DNA of 64,000 nt, taken from Loxodes magnus. Lineage: Eukaryota > Ciliophora > Karyorelictea > Loxodida > Loxodidae. Shown in pieces: positions 1 through 11,214 of this stretch (the stretch's first letter is position 1; every line of letters starts with the position of its first letter). The translations under genes and the position numbers were made by a program. Where the stretch lies: assembly GCA_946699065.1 (NCBI GenBank), contig CAMPDV010000715.1:124001-188000 (forward strand). Direction: 5' to 3'. The notes beneath the pieces were generated by a model. That model was given only the letters and a program-made list of their open reading frames with translations. It did not search any database and was not told where the DNA came from.

Positions 1-1418
1 TCAAGGTTTTAATGCTTATTTACCATTAATTTTCGTTTTATAATTATTGTACAGTAAAAGTTAGAGAATCTAATGGTTAAATAAAGTCTAGAAGTGATAG
101 TTGCATTTTTTTTCCCCGCTTCTAGGGAGTATATTTCGATTAGAGAGTTTTATGGTTAGATTTGGTGTTAGTTTTTGGTAGATGATTTCTTAGGAGTAAT
201 TTTATATATATAAATGATATATTAGAATATCAAAGTTAGACTGTTATACTTGTTTGAAAAGTAAAATAAATGAAATAATTTAATCTTCTTTACGAATTTA
301 TTTAGGAATAGCAATAAGATATAGTATTTAAGAATATTAACTAAAATATTAGTTTTAAGCATAAAATGAAAATTAGTATAGCCAAGTATTAGGAAATAAA
401 GCATGATAAATAGGTAAGTTAAATAAATAAATCTATTGCATCAAAAAGATGATTTGGCAATAAAAGCATTTGTAATTTCTAAGAACTATACACATATTTT
501 AAATTAGTGTTATTGAATATTTGATTTATGCATCTAAAATTGAGTTAATTTATGGTATAATAGTAATTTAGTTTAAATAATATAATTAGAGCCAAGAAAA
601 TGAAAGTTTATAGTGAAATTGCAAGGATAGACTGAATAATATATGAAAGGCACTTATAATAATAAAATAATTAGTTTAGGTAAATAGTACATAAAGGAAA
701 TAATAATTGAATATCATAAGGTAAAGTGTTACAACGAATAGCTATTTATAGATTTGTTTTAATATCTATTAGTATATGCTAAATAAAGTTAAAATTATAA
801 AGTATTTACTTATAAATTTAAGAGTTACTAAAATAATAATATCAAGGTTAAGTCCCTTATGCTATCTAAGCATATAAATAAATATAAAATTCTTTAGTAA
901 ACTAGTTTTCATTAATAATTAATTTATCTAATATTAAATAAAAAGTAGACATACAGTTAGCTGTTTAAGGATTATTAAAACTTAAATTCAAAAAGCTTAA
1001 GAGAAATAAATGCTATATTAAATAGAATTAAGAGCATATACAAAATTAAAACTATTATACCATATAATAAAAATATTATTTCAGAATTCTCACTATCTAA
1101 ACATTTTTATATGACCAAGTGCAAAAATATTATTTACAACTTTTAGATGGTTAAAAGAAATATAATGAGCAATGTGTGTATTAAATAAAATTAAAATAAT
1201 AACTAAACTAATAATAAAACTTAACTAATTTTAGGGGTAAAATTCATTTTATTATAAGTGACTACTCTGGATGAAAATCTATTTAAATAACTATTTATTA
1301 TTATTTTAAAGTTAAAATTATTATGATCTAGTTAATATAGTATCTCTATTGAAGGATATAAGCAAGTCTTTAATGGTCATTAATTAACTTAAATTATTAT
1401 ATATTTCTTTAAAACCGC
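1..1418. other. AT-rich stretch without a recognised gene
   Basis: I see no conserved domain, tRNA or extended protein-like composition on either strand. A short inverted repeat (CTAGAAG...CTTCTAG, about 90-127) flanks a T-run. Under a code with TGA as the only stop, most frames stay open by chance, so openness here means nothing. Confidence 0.5.
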
Positions 1419-1936
1419 CATAGTTGTTCGAAGGTGAACAACAAGGTCATCTTCATCAGAGGTTGGGGAAGTTAAGTACCCATAATCGACTTTATGTCTT
1501 CCTCTGCTTTGGTTTGGCCTCGAGACATAAGATTCTTAGACCTTCGACGTTGGCTTGACTTGATTTCGTTTATTTTTAATACTGGAACGAAAAAGAAATA
1601 ATATTGCGAGCTTCATCAGAGGTGGGGAATTTAAGTACCCATAATTGACACATGTCGTCCTCTGCTTTGGTGATGCAATGAGACACAATCCTGCCATGTC
1701 CTTGGACCTCCAGCAAGTATTAAAGATTACGAGTATTCTGAAGTTATATCAGTATTGAACATTTTTATCAGTACTGAATAATTATACCAGTATTGAACAA
1801 GGTTTATCAGTATCTGATAATTTTATCAGTAACAAACATTCTTGTCAGTATGAAACATTTCTTTTAAAGAGCTGCGCACCAACGAGAGTGCTATGTGCTC
1901 TATAATCAAATTTATTTATTTATTTATTTTATTTAT
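1419..1936 (+). repeat. Dispersed repeat, copy A (probable 3' end of a retroelement)
   Basis: This roughly 500-bp unit is clearly GC-richer than its surroundings and matches 35786-36252 in the same orientation. It opens with a near-perfect hairpin (GTTGTTC...GAACAAC). It contains an internal duplication of a block that starts CTTCATCAGAGG and ends CCTCTGCTTTGG, then short TATCAGTA-type repeats, the GAGCTGCGCACCAA block, and a terminal (TTTA)n tail. Copy B lies directly after an ORF1 retroelement gene while copy A has none, so copy A may be a 5'-truncated insertion or an independent SINE. Copy A has one extra stretch of about 45 bp in the TATCAGTA region. Confidence 0.75.
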
Positions 1937-2379
1937 AAAATAAAGATAAATTAAAGAAAATAAATTAAATATCCTGGATATATAAGAGCAAGCAGTTATT
2001 AACTATAAGAGTAAAATAACAAATTTATTATAATTTAAGAGAAAATAAAGTTTATTAATGTTTCACTTTATTTGCTTAAATACTTCTTAAGCTTTACATT
2101 TTTCTCATTTTTTACTATTATCAAAATTGGAATTTAAGAGAGCCCGCTATTTGAATGCAATGAAATCTATGATTGGAAAAAATTGTTATCTAAATTAAAA
2201 AAATCTAAATATTTAAAAAGATTATAGAAGAGTGAACTAAATTTAGAATTAAGTGTTAAAATAATTTTATTAATACCTTAATCAATAAAACTAAATTATA
2301 GAAGCTAATAAAGCATAGCAAGTAGACTAGATTGTTAATCTAATTTAATAATTAATATAATTTAAATTGAAATCGAGAA

Positions 2380-3076
2380 ACTTAAAGAAAGACTATTAAA
2401 AAATAGTCTTAAAGTTTATATCAGTCTTTTATCTTAACCTTTTAGAGCTATATTAACAGTTCTAAAATTAGCAAAATTCCTTATGAAGTTGAATTTCTTC
2501 TTTTAAATAAAGGATAAAATCTTTCCTCTTTATTTTTAAAATTAAATCCACTGGCTTAAGTACCAGTACTTGAGGAAGGGATTTTTTGATAACTGAAAGT
2601 TAAGCAATTTTGATGTGATATTTAAAAATAAAATTATTTAATAACTCTATCCTAGAGATTTAATAGAAGGAGCTAAAGTAGATTAGCCACTAAATTGATA
2701 TCATGCTAATCTAAGAATATCAGAATTTTAACTATTATTTTATACTCTTTTTATACCTAAATTAGAGAAAAAGTCTATTAGTTAGGAAGAAAGAAGTGCT
2801 AAGCTTATAGATCAATTATTAAAAAGTAAATAGAAATTTTTATTAAGAAACTAAATTATATTGGCAGATATTGTTTTTGAGTGAAATTTTTATAAATAAA
2901 ATTACTATAATTTAAGTGACTAAAATTTATAATTTGGATTCTAAAAATAAACTTCAGATAGATTTAAAGAGTAAATGCTTGAATTTATGAAGACAAAAGA
3001 ATTATAAGAAAAGTCATTAAATTCTATAGTAACTTCTGGAAAAAAGAAAGATTAATTAGCTACAACCAAGTCATGA
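2380..3076 (+). pseudogene. Theta-class-like glutathione S-transferase, frame-broken
   Basis: Read with TAA/TAG as Gln and TGA as Trp, the stretch spells a GST in order. The N-terminal strand has LLSQPFRAILTVLK. Next comes IPYEVEFLLLNKGQNLS, then NPLAQVPVLEEG and TESQAILMWYLK, the conserved thioredoxin-fold Pro and Glu-Ser pair that bind glutathione. The helical domain begins LYPRDLIEGAKVDQPLNWYH, as in theta-class enzymes. It would be a cytosolic detoxification enzyme. The pieces sit in three or more frames, with shifts inside A- or T-runs near 2475, 2585 and 2640. The gene is therefore either decayed or carries homopolymer errors; none of the breaks looks like an intron. It closes at TGA 3074-3076. 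The exact start is not clear. Confidence 0.75.
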
Positions 3077-3727
3077 AGATTAAATATTTTCTTATGAATA
3101 TTCCTTTATTAAAAGTTAAATATCTGAATAGAATAACTAGTGCTTTTATAATAGAAAGTATAGAGTAGGTTTTATTATTGTATCGATATAAAAGCTTAAA
3201 TTTGATTTCTTTAAGTAAGTGTCTTAATTAAATTTACTAAAATGCTAAATATTATATTTCGAATATAGTTTAAAGAATTATTCTTTATATATAATAAATA
3301 TGCTTTATATCAATTTAACTATTTAAGTTTAATACTTATATTTTAAGTTTTAGTTTCTTAATAATTTATATTTAAGAAAGATAAATATCTTGAAAAAACT
3401 GGATTAAAATATTAGACTTTTATAAATCATGATACTTAGCCCTTAAATAAGCTAACGCTAGACTTTAATTAAAATTATTTTCTGAGACAATTGTTGAAAA
3501 GATTACGCTAAATTTAAATTAAAATTTTTACCTAATAAAAAGAATAGCTTTTAAATACAAAAATTTTGGTAAGTGTTATATAGATAAGTTTTACCAAACT
3601 AGATATAGTTAGCTATACCTTTTATAACTTGCAGTATTAAATCCTAAAATTAAAATATTTTATATAATTTAATATATTATACTATTCTATGAAGTCTTTA
3701 TTTAGTATAATTAGCACACTTTTAAAA

Positions 3728-3799
3728 GGGCTGTTCCGGGAATTGAACCCGGGACCTCTCGCACCCTAAGCGAGAATCATACCACTAGACCAAACAACC
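3728..3799 (-). tRNA. tRNA-Pro (anticodon AGG)
   Basis: The reverse strand folds into a full cloverleaf. The acceptor stem GGTTGTT pairs with AACAGCC. The anticodon arm is CTCGC-TTAGGGT-GCGAG, giving anticodon AGG, and the T arm contains GGTTCAATTCC. The sequence matches the usual eukaryotic tRNA-Pro. No intron is present. Confidence 0.95.
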
Positions 3800-3849
3800 T
3801 GTTAATTAAGATATAAAAAGTTCTTTAAATATGAATATTGTTTCTTTCT

Positions 3850-4425
3850 ACTAATATTTAAGTTTTTTATTTTAGAATGAAAGAAATTAAGAATCATTTT
3901 TATGATGATTCTTTAAAAGAAAAATAGTTTTTTCGGTTTATCAACTCAATCTTTATTCCTCTAATTTTACCTCTTATAAGAAGTTTTAAAGCTAATATTT
4001 TCCAGCTTTTTCGAGTTTTAGCACTAGCTAGTCTTTATTCTCTTCGTGTTTAAATCTGCTTATCAGGATTTATATTTTGCTATTTTTTCAGGTTTCAATA
4101 CGTCTAAAATTCTTTTTATCCTATATACTTCACCATTCTTCCTACATAAATCTAGTTCTTCACCTGATTCATTTTCTCTTTACCTGTTTTTGTAGTCTTT
4201 ATTCTTTAAATTTCTTGAAGGCAGGAAATTTTTTCCATAAGTGTCATTTAATTTTACAATAGTAGCATAATTTTCTAATCTTTGTACATTTTTCCCTTTT
4301 AATAGTAGCTTTTCAATTTCTGTATTATTTTTAAAGCTTACCTACATTATATTAGTTCTTTTAAGTACTTTTTCTATTTTATTTTCTTATTCTTGTAATT
4401 TCTTCTATAACGCTGCAGTCTATTA
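3850..4425 (-). mobile_element. Retroelement ORF1 fragment with zinc knuckle
   Basis: The reverse strand carries a lysine/glutamine-rich stretch followed by a CCHC-type knuckle at about 4226-4267 (Cys-Tyr-Tyr-Cys-Lys-Ile-Lys-TGA-His-Leu-Trp). The TGA sits exactly where the sister copy at 42185-42226 has TGG. The final Cys of the knuckle is replaced by Phe. It lies directly downstream of another ORF1 copy (4430-5345), so two related insertions sit head to tail. No reverse transcriptase follows. It is probably a truncated, old copy. Confidence 0.6.
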
Positions 4426-4429
4426 TAAA

Positions 4430-5345
4430 AATAATAATAATAAAATTAAGTTTGGCAATCTTTGAGGAGTTTCACCTCTTCCTGCCGATCGCCGGATTGC
4501 TCCGGGATTTAATAAAAATGTTTAAAAATTTGATCTCCTCTCTCTTGGTCATATTGTCTTCGGTTTCATCTTCCATTCTGTTCTGATTTCTTTCTTTAGA
4601 TCTTGCAGCTCCTTCATATAAAGTTTTTCTCTATTGTAGTTGATATTTTTTCCTTTATTGCGCTTGTATTTTCTTTGCTTTGCTCAGTATTAATTCTTGA
4701 AACTTAGGAACTTCCTACATCTTCTTCATAAATGTTCTCCCGAATTACAATAATAACATCTTTTCTGAATTCTTTTAGGTTTTCTTGTTTCTTCCTTTTC
4801 AATCACCATTTGATCACTTCTTTGCTTATTTTACTCTATTTTTCGTTGCAGTTACTCTTCTATTTTTTCAAGTCTATTATCCAGTTTGTCTGTTTCTGAC
4901 GCTAATTTTGTGATTAGCTACTCTGATCTTGTGATATGTTCCAAAAAGCGCTTAATTCTCTTTCCTAGGACATGAGTCTTGATTCTATTCCTTCTACTAG
5001 GTTAAACTATTGCATTAACTTCTCATTGTCCTTCTTTAGCTTCTTAATCTCTTCCTGGAGATTTAGTACCACTTTGATGAGCTATTCCATGTTCATCTGG
5101 CCAGAAGGATTAAATTCTGATACTTTCTGGTGCAAAGCAGACTTCGTTCTGGGTTTCTCCTGAGACGTTAGAGTGATTGCATGAGTGATTTTCTTAGATT
5201 ACTTCTGTTCTTCTTGGACCTATGTTCCGGATTATTAAGAAAAGGCTAGGGTTAAGTAAAAGAAGACTGGCTGAGAGTGTTTTCTGGTTTACTCTCCTTC
5301 TTGGAGGTGATGTAGAAAGCTTTTTTGAAGCCTTCGATTTTTTTT
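4430..5345 (-). mobile_element. ORF1-only LINE-like element with (TTA)n tail
   Basis: The reverse strand encodes a coiled-coil protein with the block FNPSGQMNMEQLIKVVLNLQ. The same block, with small changes, is in the element at 41885-42870. A zinc knuckle follows at 4717-4758 (Cys-Tyr-Tyr-Cys-x4-His-x4-Cys, with a TGA codon two residues after His). This is the layout of a LINE ORF1 RNA-binding protein. Straight after it come a GC-rich hairpin segment (around 4450-4510) and an (ATT)n-type tail at about 4425-4440, with no ORF2 between. The element looks like a half-LINE mobilised in trans. Confidence 0.7.
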
Positions 5346-6290
5346 AGTCTATTATAGTTATTTGAGAAGTTTGAGTATGGTTGTATTTCCCTTTAATAAT
5401 TGAATAATATTGATTTGAGTATAGATAAAGGTATATATAAATTTTGGTTATGTTATTGAATAGAAGAATGAATAATTATAGAACTAAGTTTACTTTTAAG
5501 GAACTAACTGTTTAATTATTGATATGATAAATGGTTTAGTTATTATAGCTATAAACTAATTTAAAAGAATACCTAAATTATAAAAATATGAACTAAAGCA
5601 GCAAAGGAATGTTGATATAGATTTGATTAATTTGATTAAATAGAGAGACATTAAATCCTTTAGTTGATATAGTTAAATGAATAATAGAAAGGAATAATAT
5701 ATATGTAATAATCTATATCTGTTAAGGATTAATTTATTTAAATATTAAGATAATTATAATTATTAAACTTACACTAAAGTAAAAAGTTTAAGAACATTCA
5801 TTAAAATAGGTACTTCAAAAGAGACTTATGGTTTGTGGGTAAATATAATGATAAAAATTAAAGTTAGTTAAATTAAAAAATATAGAAAAATAGAAATTTT
5901 AAGAATATAATATCTTAAAGCTAGCAGTTTAAAATTAAATAATCACAAAATTATAAGCTTAACACAAAAACTATTTGGATAAATGTATAGTAAAAATGAA
6001 AGATATAATTAAAGCTAAACTTGAGAATGGTAATTAAACTATCTTTAAATATTTAAAAATATAAAAGCTTTCTTAAAAATTATTTATTGTAATATGAAAA
6101 ATTTATAAATAAAACTAAAAAGAGAAAGAATATAAATATAGTAATTAGAATACAAATAAATATTACTATCACTAAAAAGGATTTATTATATAAAGTAGAT
6201 TAAAATTAAATAATGTAATTAATATCCTCAATTTATATCTATCTCAGTAATATTCATTTAATATTTACTAACATTCTAAAATACTTAATC
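5346..6290. other. AT-rich spacer, nothing recognised
   Basis: I see low-complexity A/T sequence with no domain, tRNA or clear repeat. It lies between the retroelement copies and the tRNA pair. Confidence 0.5.
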
Positions 6291-6363
6291 AAACGCCTAA
6301 GGGACTTCAACCCTTTACCACCAGCTTAAAAGGCTGGCGCTCTACCGACTGAGCTGGCTTATT
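6291..6363 (-). tRNA. tRNA-Lys-like (anticodon TTT), possibly a pseudogene
   Basis: The D arm (GCTC...GAGC), the anticodon arm CCAGC-CTTTTAA-GCTGG (anticodon TTT) and the T stem AAGGG...CCCTT are all intact. The acceptor stem is not: AATAAGC faces AGGCGTT and only the outer three pairs form. The B-box region also reads GGTTGAAGTCC instead of the consensus GGTTCGANNCC. It is either a decayed tRNA-Lys gene or one with unusual ends. Confidence 0.6.
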
Positions 6364-6419
6364 TAATATATCTTATATTTATTAAATATTATCATTATAA
6401 CAAATTAAAATAATCAAAA

Positions 6420-6492
6420 TGGAGAACACGGGTATCGATCCCGTTGCCTCTCGCATGCAAAGCGAGCGGTCTTGCATTTGAGCTAGTTCCCC
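6420..6492 (-). tRNA. tRNA-Ala (anticodon TGC)
   Basis: The acceptor stem GGGGAAC pairs with GTTCTCC through one G-T pair. The anticodon arm CTCGC-TTTGCAT-GCGAG gives TGC, the T arm GGGATCGATACCC has the B-box, and the discriminator base is A. The D stem has one mismatch. It lies about 60 bp from the tRNA-Lys-like sequence, on the same strand. Confidence 0.93.
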
Positions 6493-7785
6493 TTGATAAA
6501 TATAGATTTGGTTTTCTTAAATACATAAAAGAGGGATTATAATTAGTATTATAGATTAATAAAGGATTATAATTTATTTATTTAGCTATATTTTAATTAT
6601 TTATTATGAGTTTTAAAATAGTTTCATTATTTGCTTAATAGCTATATTGCTATGTAATTGTAAAATCTATATTATGATTGTGGTGCTCTAAGATAATATA
6701 ATGGTTTCATTATTTTTATTATTATACTTTTTATTATTTGAATGAACTGCAATGTTTATAATTAAATATTTAGCTTTTAATTAAGCTTTTATTTTATTTT
6801 TATTCAAATTCATTTAATCAATCTTTTCAATTTTTATAAGCATCAGCAATCATTTTTCCTTCATTATGTATTATTGAGTCATAAGTTCCAAAATATTTTT
6901 ATAATTAAGTTTTATATAAATTAATTCATTTGAGCATCTGCTTATAAATCATATTTTATAATTAACAAATTTAGAATCACTATTTAATCTCAAAAATACT
7001 ACAAAATATCTTCAAATTTTCTATGCACCTACCTCCATTCAAGTATAACTGCAACCAAATTATCACAGATATTCATTTTAATACAATTCTTTTCCATTTC
7101 GCATTATAAACTTTAACTTATTAATACAGTCTCTTATAAGTTGAGAACAACCTAACAACTTTACTTTTTAACCAAAATTCAGATTTATACTAAGTAAACT
7201 GTCAGTTCTGTTTAATTACATTTTTCACTATTTTAAATTAAAAGACTTAATTGCTAGAAAGTAACTGGATTGCCTTTTTTCTTAATATATATCTAATATG
7301 CTGATAAACCTTTTATATTTAAAATGTTTTAATGTTTGCTATTTAACACAAGTATTAGAATCTGATCTTGTTTAGCAATCTAGAATTGCCTGAAGGAACA
7401 TTTTTACTCTCTGCTGGAATTCCTTAGAAAATAAATCAATTAAGAAGGCATTAGTTCTTGAATGTAAAGTCTTAGTACTAGTTTACTCTACACTAATTTA
7501 TTGGCTTTTCCTATATTAAAATTGATAAAAATTAGAATAAACACTATATTCTACTATTCTGATCCTTGTCTTTCTAAAATAAAAGCTAAATAATGTTTCT
7601 AATAGTTGTTATGTTTCTGTATAGCTTACTTAGATAATGAATATGCAAATATAAAAAAGAAAAGGTAAATTTAAAAGTTTGATTATAAATAAATATGGAA
7701 ATGATAATAATAAGAAATAAAGATTTATAAGAATAATATTTTAAACCATGTAATAATGCTATCCTATTATTTTATTTAGTTATAT
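6493..7785. other. AT-rich spacer, nothing firm
   Basis: No domain or RNA gene is recognised. The C-terminal frame of the F-box/LRR gene stays open into this region until a TGA at 7436-7438, but the composition there is no longer protein-like. The true 3' end of that gene may lie inside this interval. Confidence 0.4.
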
Positions 7786-10080
7786 CATTTAATTATTAAA
7801 TATTAAGTCTATCAATTCTTTTTAAGTCTTCAACTAAAGTCTTCCTATTCTAAATCCATTTCTTCTATTTCGTTTAACTTACTAAAAAGCTATATTCAAT
7901 TACTATTTTTTTTAATTTTTGGCTTAACTTAACGATATATTCTTCTTCTAATTTAGAACAACCAGATAAATTTAATTTTTTTAAATTATTCCAAATTTAA
8001 TATTAAAATCCTTATTCATCTTATAAAGGAAACGCTTCTTAGTTTATTTCTCTATTATAACTTAAGTCTAAGTAATCAAGCTAGTTACAGTTTTTTATTA
8101 TTTAAATAACATCTTCGTTACTTAAATTGCAATAACTAAATTCTAATTTTTTTATAGTAGGTATTTTTACTATTTCACTAACTAAATTTTTCTGGTTTAT
8201 TTCACAAAATTAAAGTTTAATACTTTGTATTTATTAGCAATAAGTATTTAATATCTTGAAAGTATCTTTTTATAATCCTTGCATTTAATTTAGTTAAATT
8301 TCTTTTAATTTCTAGCAATTTTGTAATATAAAATTAATAGTTTAAGACTTAAGTTTCTTTAATTATAAATATTAAATGTTCTTATTATAAATTCCTATTT
8401 AATGAAATGTCTAATCTTAAATATTATCTTAATTTTCAAGTTTCAATTTCTTTAAATTAGGAGAGTGTATCAGGATTAGTTATAAAATGACATCTATTAA
8501 ATTATTACAACTCTAAATGCTAACATCCACAAGTTAAAGTAACTTTTTAATTTAAGAGCTTTAATCTTATTCTACTTCTTAAATTCACTAAGCTAAACTG
8601 GAATACTTTAAATGTTAATCATCTATAACAGTGATATTATCAATTATAATGATACTAAGAAGGGAGAGTTATATAGTACTAACTTGATAAATTGATTACT
8701 TATTTATACAGGTCCAGATAAGTATAATTACTATAACTTAAATTATTCCTAAATCTAGAAGTTAATATTACTCATTAGCTGCTATTCTTTTTCTTATATT
8801 TATACATTTTCTTATTCATTCTCTTAAATATTAAAATTGTCTAAGCTGAGATTTTTCAAATTTTTAGATCTACAAACTAAAAGAATAAACCAATAAGAAT
8901 TATAAAATTTTAGATTATTAATCCTAATAGTTTATAAACTGTTTTGCCAATAAAAGAATTCTTAAGTTTCTTACACTGAAGTATCTTTACATTCTATATC
9001 TAAATTTTATAGTTAAGAACCCCCAAATTTATTTAATCATTTGTTTAATATTTCAAGTTTTATAAATGGAATAGTAATTAGATTAGGACAAAATTCTATT
9101 ATACTTTATATATCAAAGGTATAGTAAATGCTAATATCTTGTAGATTTTATCCCTTTAATTATAGAAAACTCTTTATCTTTTCATATTCTAATTTATAAC
9201 TTATAAATTTAGACTTTTCAAATTCAAGTTTTAGCAATAATCTAGCAAGAATTATCCTGTTAATTATTCTGTGTTATATAAGTAAATTAATTCTAGCTTA
9301 GGTAATTATTGTAAAAACCATAAAGATTAATCATTTAAATCTCCGTCGATTCTTAGGTATCTTAGCTAGCTAAAATGAGAAATAATAAAGCATAAGTTAT
9401 TATTTAAGTTTATCTCTCTTAAATCCAAATCTTTAATTTATAGTTATTAATTGTTTCTTAAGCCTTTCAGTCTTTATTAGATACTAACTAGTAATATATC
9501 AGAAATCTAATTTTTCAATCTTTCAGGAAATTTATAAGTGTTTATTGTTAAAGTCTCTACATCAGATTTAGATATTTACTTTAATGTTCATTTAACTTAG
9601 CTTTTGGTAATTTACTTATCTTCTTAATAACTACCAATTACTAGAGAACTATAAAAGTACCTATATTAGTTGAAATATCTATTGACTTATTGCAGAATAG
9701 CAATGTCTTTATTTTCTAAGAACTAAATAATGCAATTTATAATATTTTGATTCATCCAAACTTTTTATATTTAGCTCTCTTTCACTTTTTAGTTTTATAC
9801 TTAAAGCTCTATTTTATTTATCCCAATAGTAACTTCTTAGTTACCCAGTGTATTTAGTTACTGATTGAAATCTTAGTTTATATCATGCTTCAATTCTGTT
9901 CTTTGATTTTCTGCTTTAAAACTATTTTGAAGCTTTGCTTCTTCGTTTCGTTCTAATTCTTTATCCTTCTAAGGTTGAGATGAAGACGTAGCCTAGTTTT
10001 ACTGATGTTCAGTTAGCTATATCTAGGATTATTCCTTCTAGCTAGTTAGGTTTTTTGTTATTAACACAAAAAGCTTCCAT
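7786..10080 (-). CDS. F-box / leucine-rich-repeat protein
   Basis: This is a probable substrate-recognition subunit of an SCF-type ubiquitin ligase. ATG is at 10080-10078. An N-terminal segment is followed by an F-box-like helix set (NIINCIIQFLENKDIAILQQ) and then leucine-rich repeats of the AMN1/FBXL kind, for example PNLKKLKLEN, IPTIKKLEFSYCNLSNEDV, LDYLDLSYN and NLKKLNLSGCSKLEEE. Nearly every Gln is TAA or TAG, and TGA is rare in frame. A 34-nt intron at 9969-10002 (starts GTAAAACTAG, ends CCTTAG) joins the N-terminal frame to the F-box frame exactly. One or two more frame changes, near 8950 and 8680, are not explained by an obvious intron. The C-terminus is uncertain: the frame stays open to a TGA at 7436. 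Confidence 0.75.
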
Positions 10081-10455
10081 TTTATATAGTAAAAGGTAGT
10101 GTGGTTGAAATAAGGTATTTACATTGTAATTAGATAATTCTAAAGAGAATTGTAGAGTAAATTCTAAAGTAAAGTATAGTTATAAAGACACTAATACTTT
10201 ATATTTAACTATTACTAAATCAGTTACTTCTATTCTTCTTAATTAACTACTATATACATCTCTACTTTATACTCTTACCTATATCTACTTACTATCTATT
10301 TCTCTACTTTAGATACTATTAAGTTACCCACCTACCTTTATTCTATTCCTATCTACCCTTTACTTCAAAATCCCTTACTAACTTATTCCCATCTAATTAC
10401 TACCTTTTACTGTCTCTTCGCTATCCTTCCTTAAGAGACCAATCTATCATATGAA
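10081..10455. promoter_or_regulatory. Divergent intergenic region
   Basis: This spacer separates the 5' end of the F-box/LRR gene (-) from a plus-strand coding stretch, so it should hold both promoters. The plus strand is pyrimidine-rich (many CTAC, CTATC and CCTTACT repeats). I see no specific promoter element. Confidence 0.35.
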
Positions 10456-11195
10456 ATGTTGCCTTAGAATAGAGTTACATGATAACAGCTTTTAGACTAA
10501 GAAATATAGTTAAGATTAGGAATAAAAATTAGCTTTATTTAGACCTTTTAGAAGAATAGACTGGATGTGATAAATGCTTCCTTTAAAGGCTCTAAGAGAA
10601 TTATGACAAACTCAATCTCTGAAAACAGGAAGATAGTTAAGCTTTTACTTTATCAGCTTAAAGTTTGCTATTTAGTCTTAAATAATCAATTCTAGTGCTG
10701 AAGCTAAACCAATTTAAAATTTTATCGATGATGCTAAGATTTTCGATTATATAAAAAGAGTGAATTAGAACATCAAAAGCAGAGAAGAAGTTCAAGTAAA
10801 TATAAAAAGTCAACTAAAATAAGCTGAAAGCAAATCTATAAAGTTAAACTTCTTTCTTATCCATAATAATGCTATATAATCATCATATATCAAGCTCAAA
10901 TTCAATGATATTGTGCCTATGCAAATTAGAACTCTTTAAATAGAAACTAAACAAGAGGCTAGAAAGAATGTTTAATCTTAGTAAAAACCTAATAATAAAG
11001 ACATTAAATGGTAAATTTATTATTTGATATATATAGATAAATAAAACTTGCTGATGAAATATTAGAGATATAACTTCGAAAAAAATGATCGCGATACAGA
11101 ATGTAAAGTATTATGTTAGCTATGTCTAAAACGAAGAAATTGAAGAGATATAGTAGTTTAATTAAGTGGCTATACCTAAGTTGGCTTACCACTTT
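10456..11195 (+). CDS. Unrecognised protein-coding stretch
   Basis: From ATG 10456 the frame reads as a plausible protein beginning MLPQNRVTWQQLLDQE. After a one-base frame change near 10690 it continues AEAKPIQNFIDDAKIFDYIK and LKFNDIVPMQIRTLQIE, with balanced Asp, Glu and Lys, unlike random AT-rich sequence. Gln is mostly TAA or TAG. I recognise no domain. The frame change could be a sequence error, decay or an unseen intron, and the end is uncertain. Confidence 0.4.
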
Positions 11196-11214
11196 ATTTA
11201 TTATTATTTAATTG

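Noticed and set aside
1440-1640. CTGATGA on the reverse strand as a hammerhead ribozyme core
   Set aside because: The second conserved core (GAAA followed by a pairing strand) is missing at the right distance, in both copies of the repeat.
2058-3483. A single long frame from ATG 2058
   Set aside because: Under a code where only TGA could stop, long open frames arise by chance; the GST motifs lie partly in other frames, so this frame is mostly a shadow.
4077-5163. Plus-strand open frames at 4077 and 4972
   Set aside because: They are antisense to the ORF1 elements, whose coiled coil and zinc knuckles are readable on the reverse strand.
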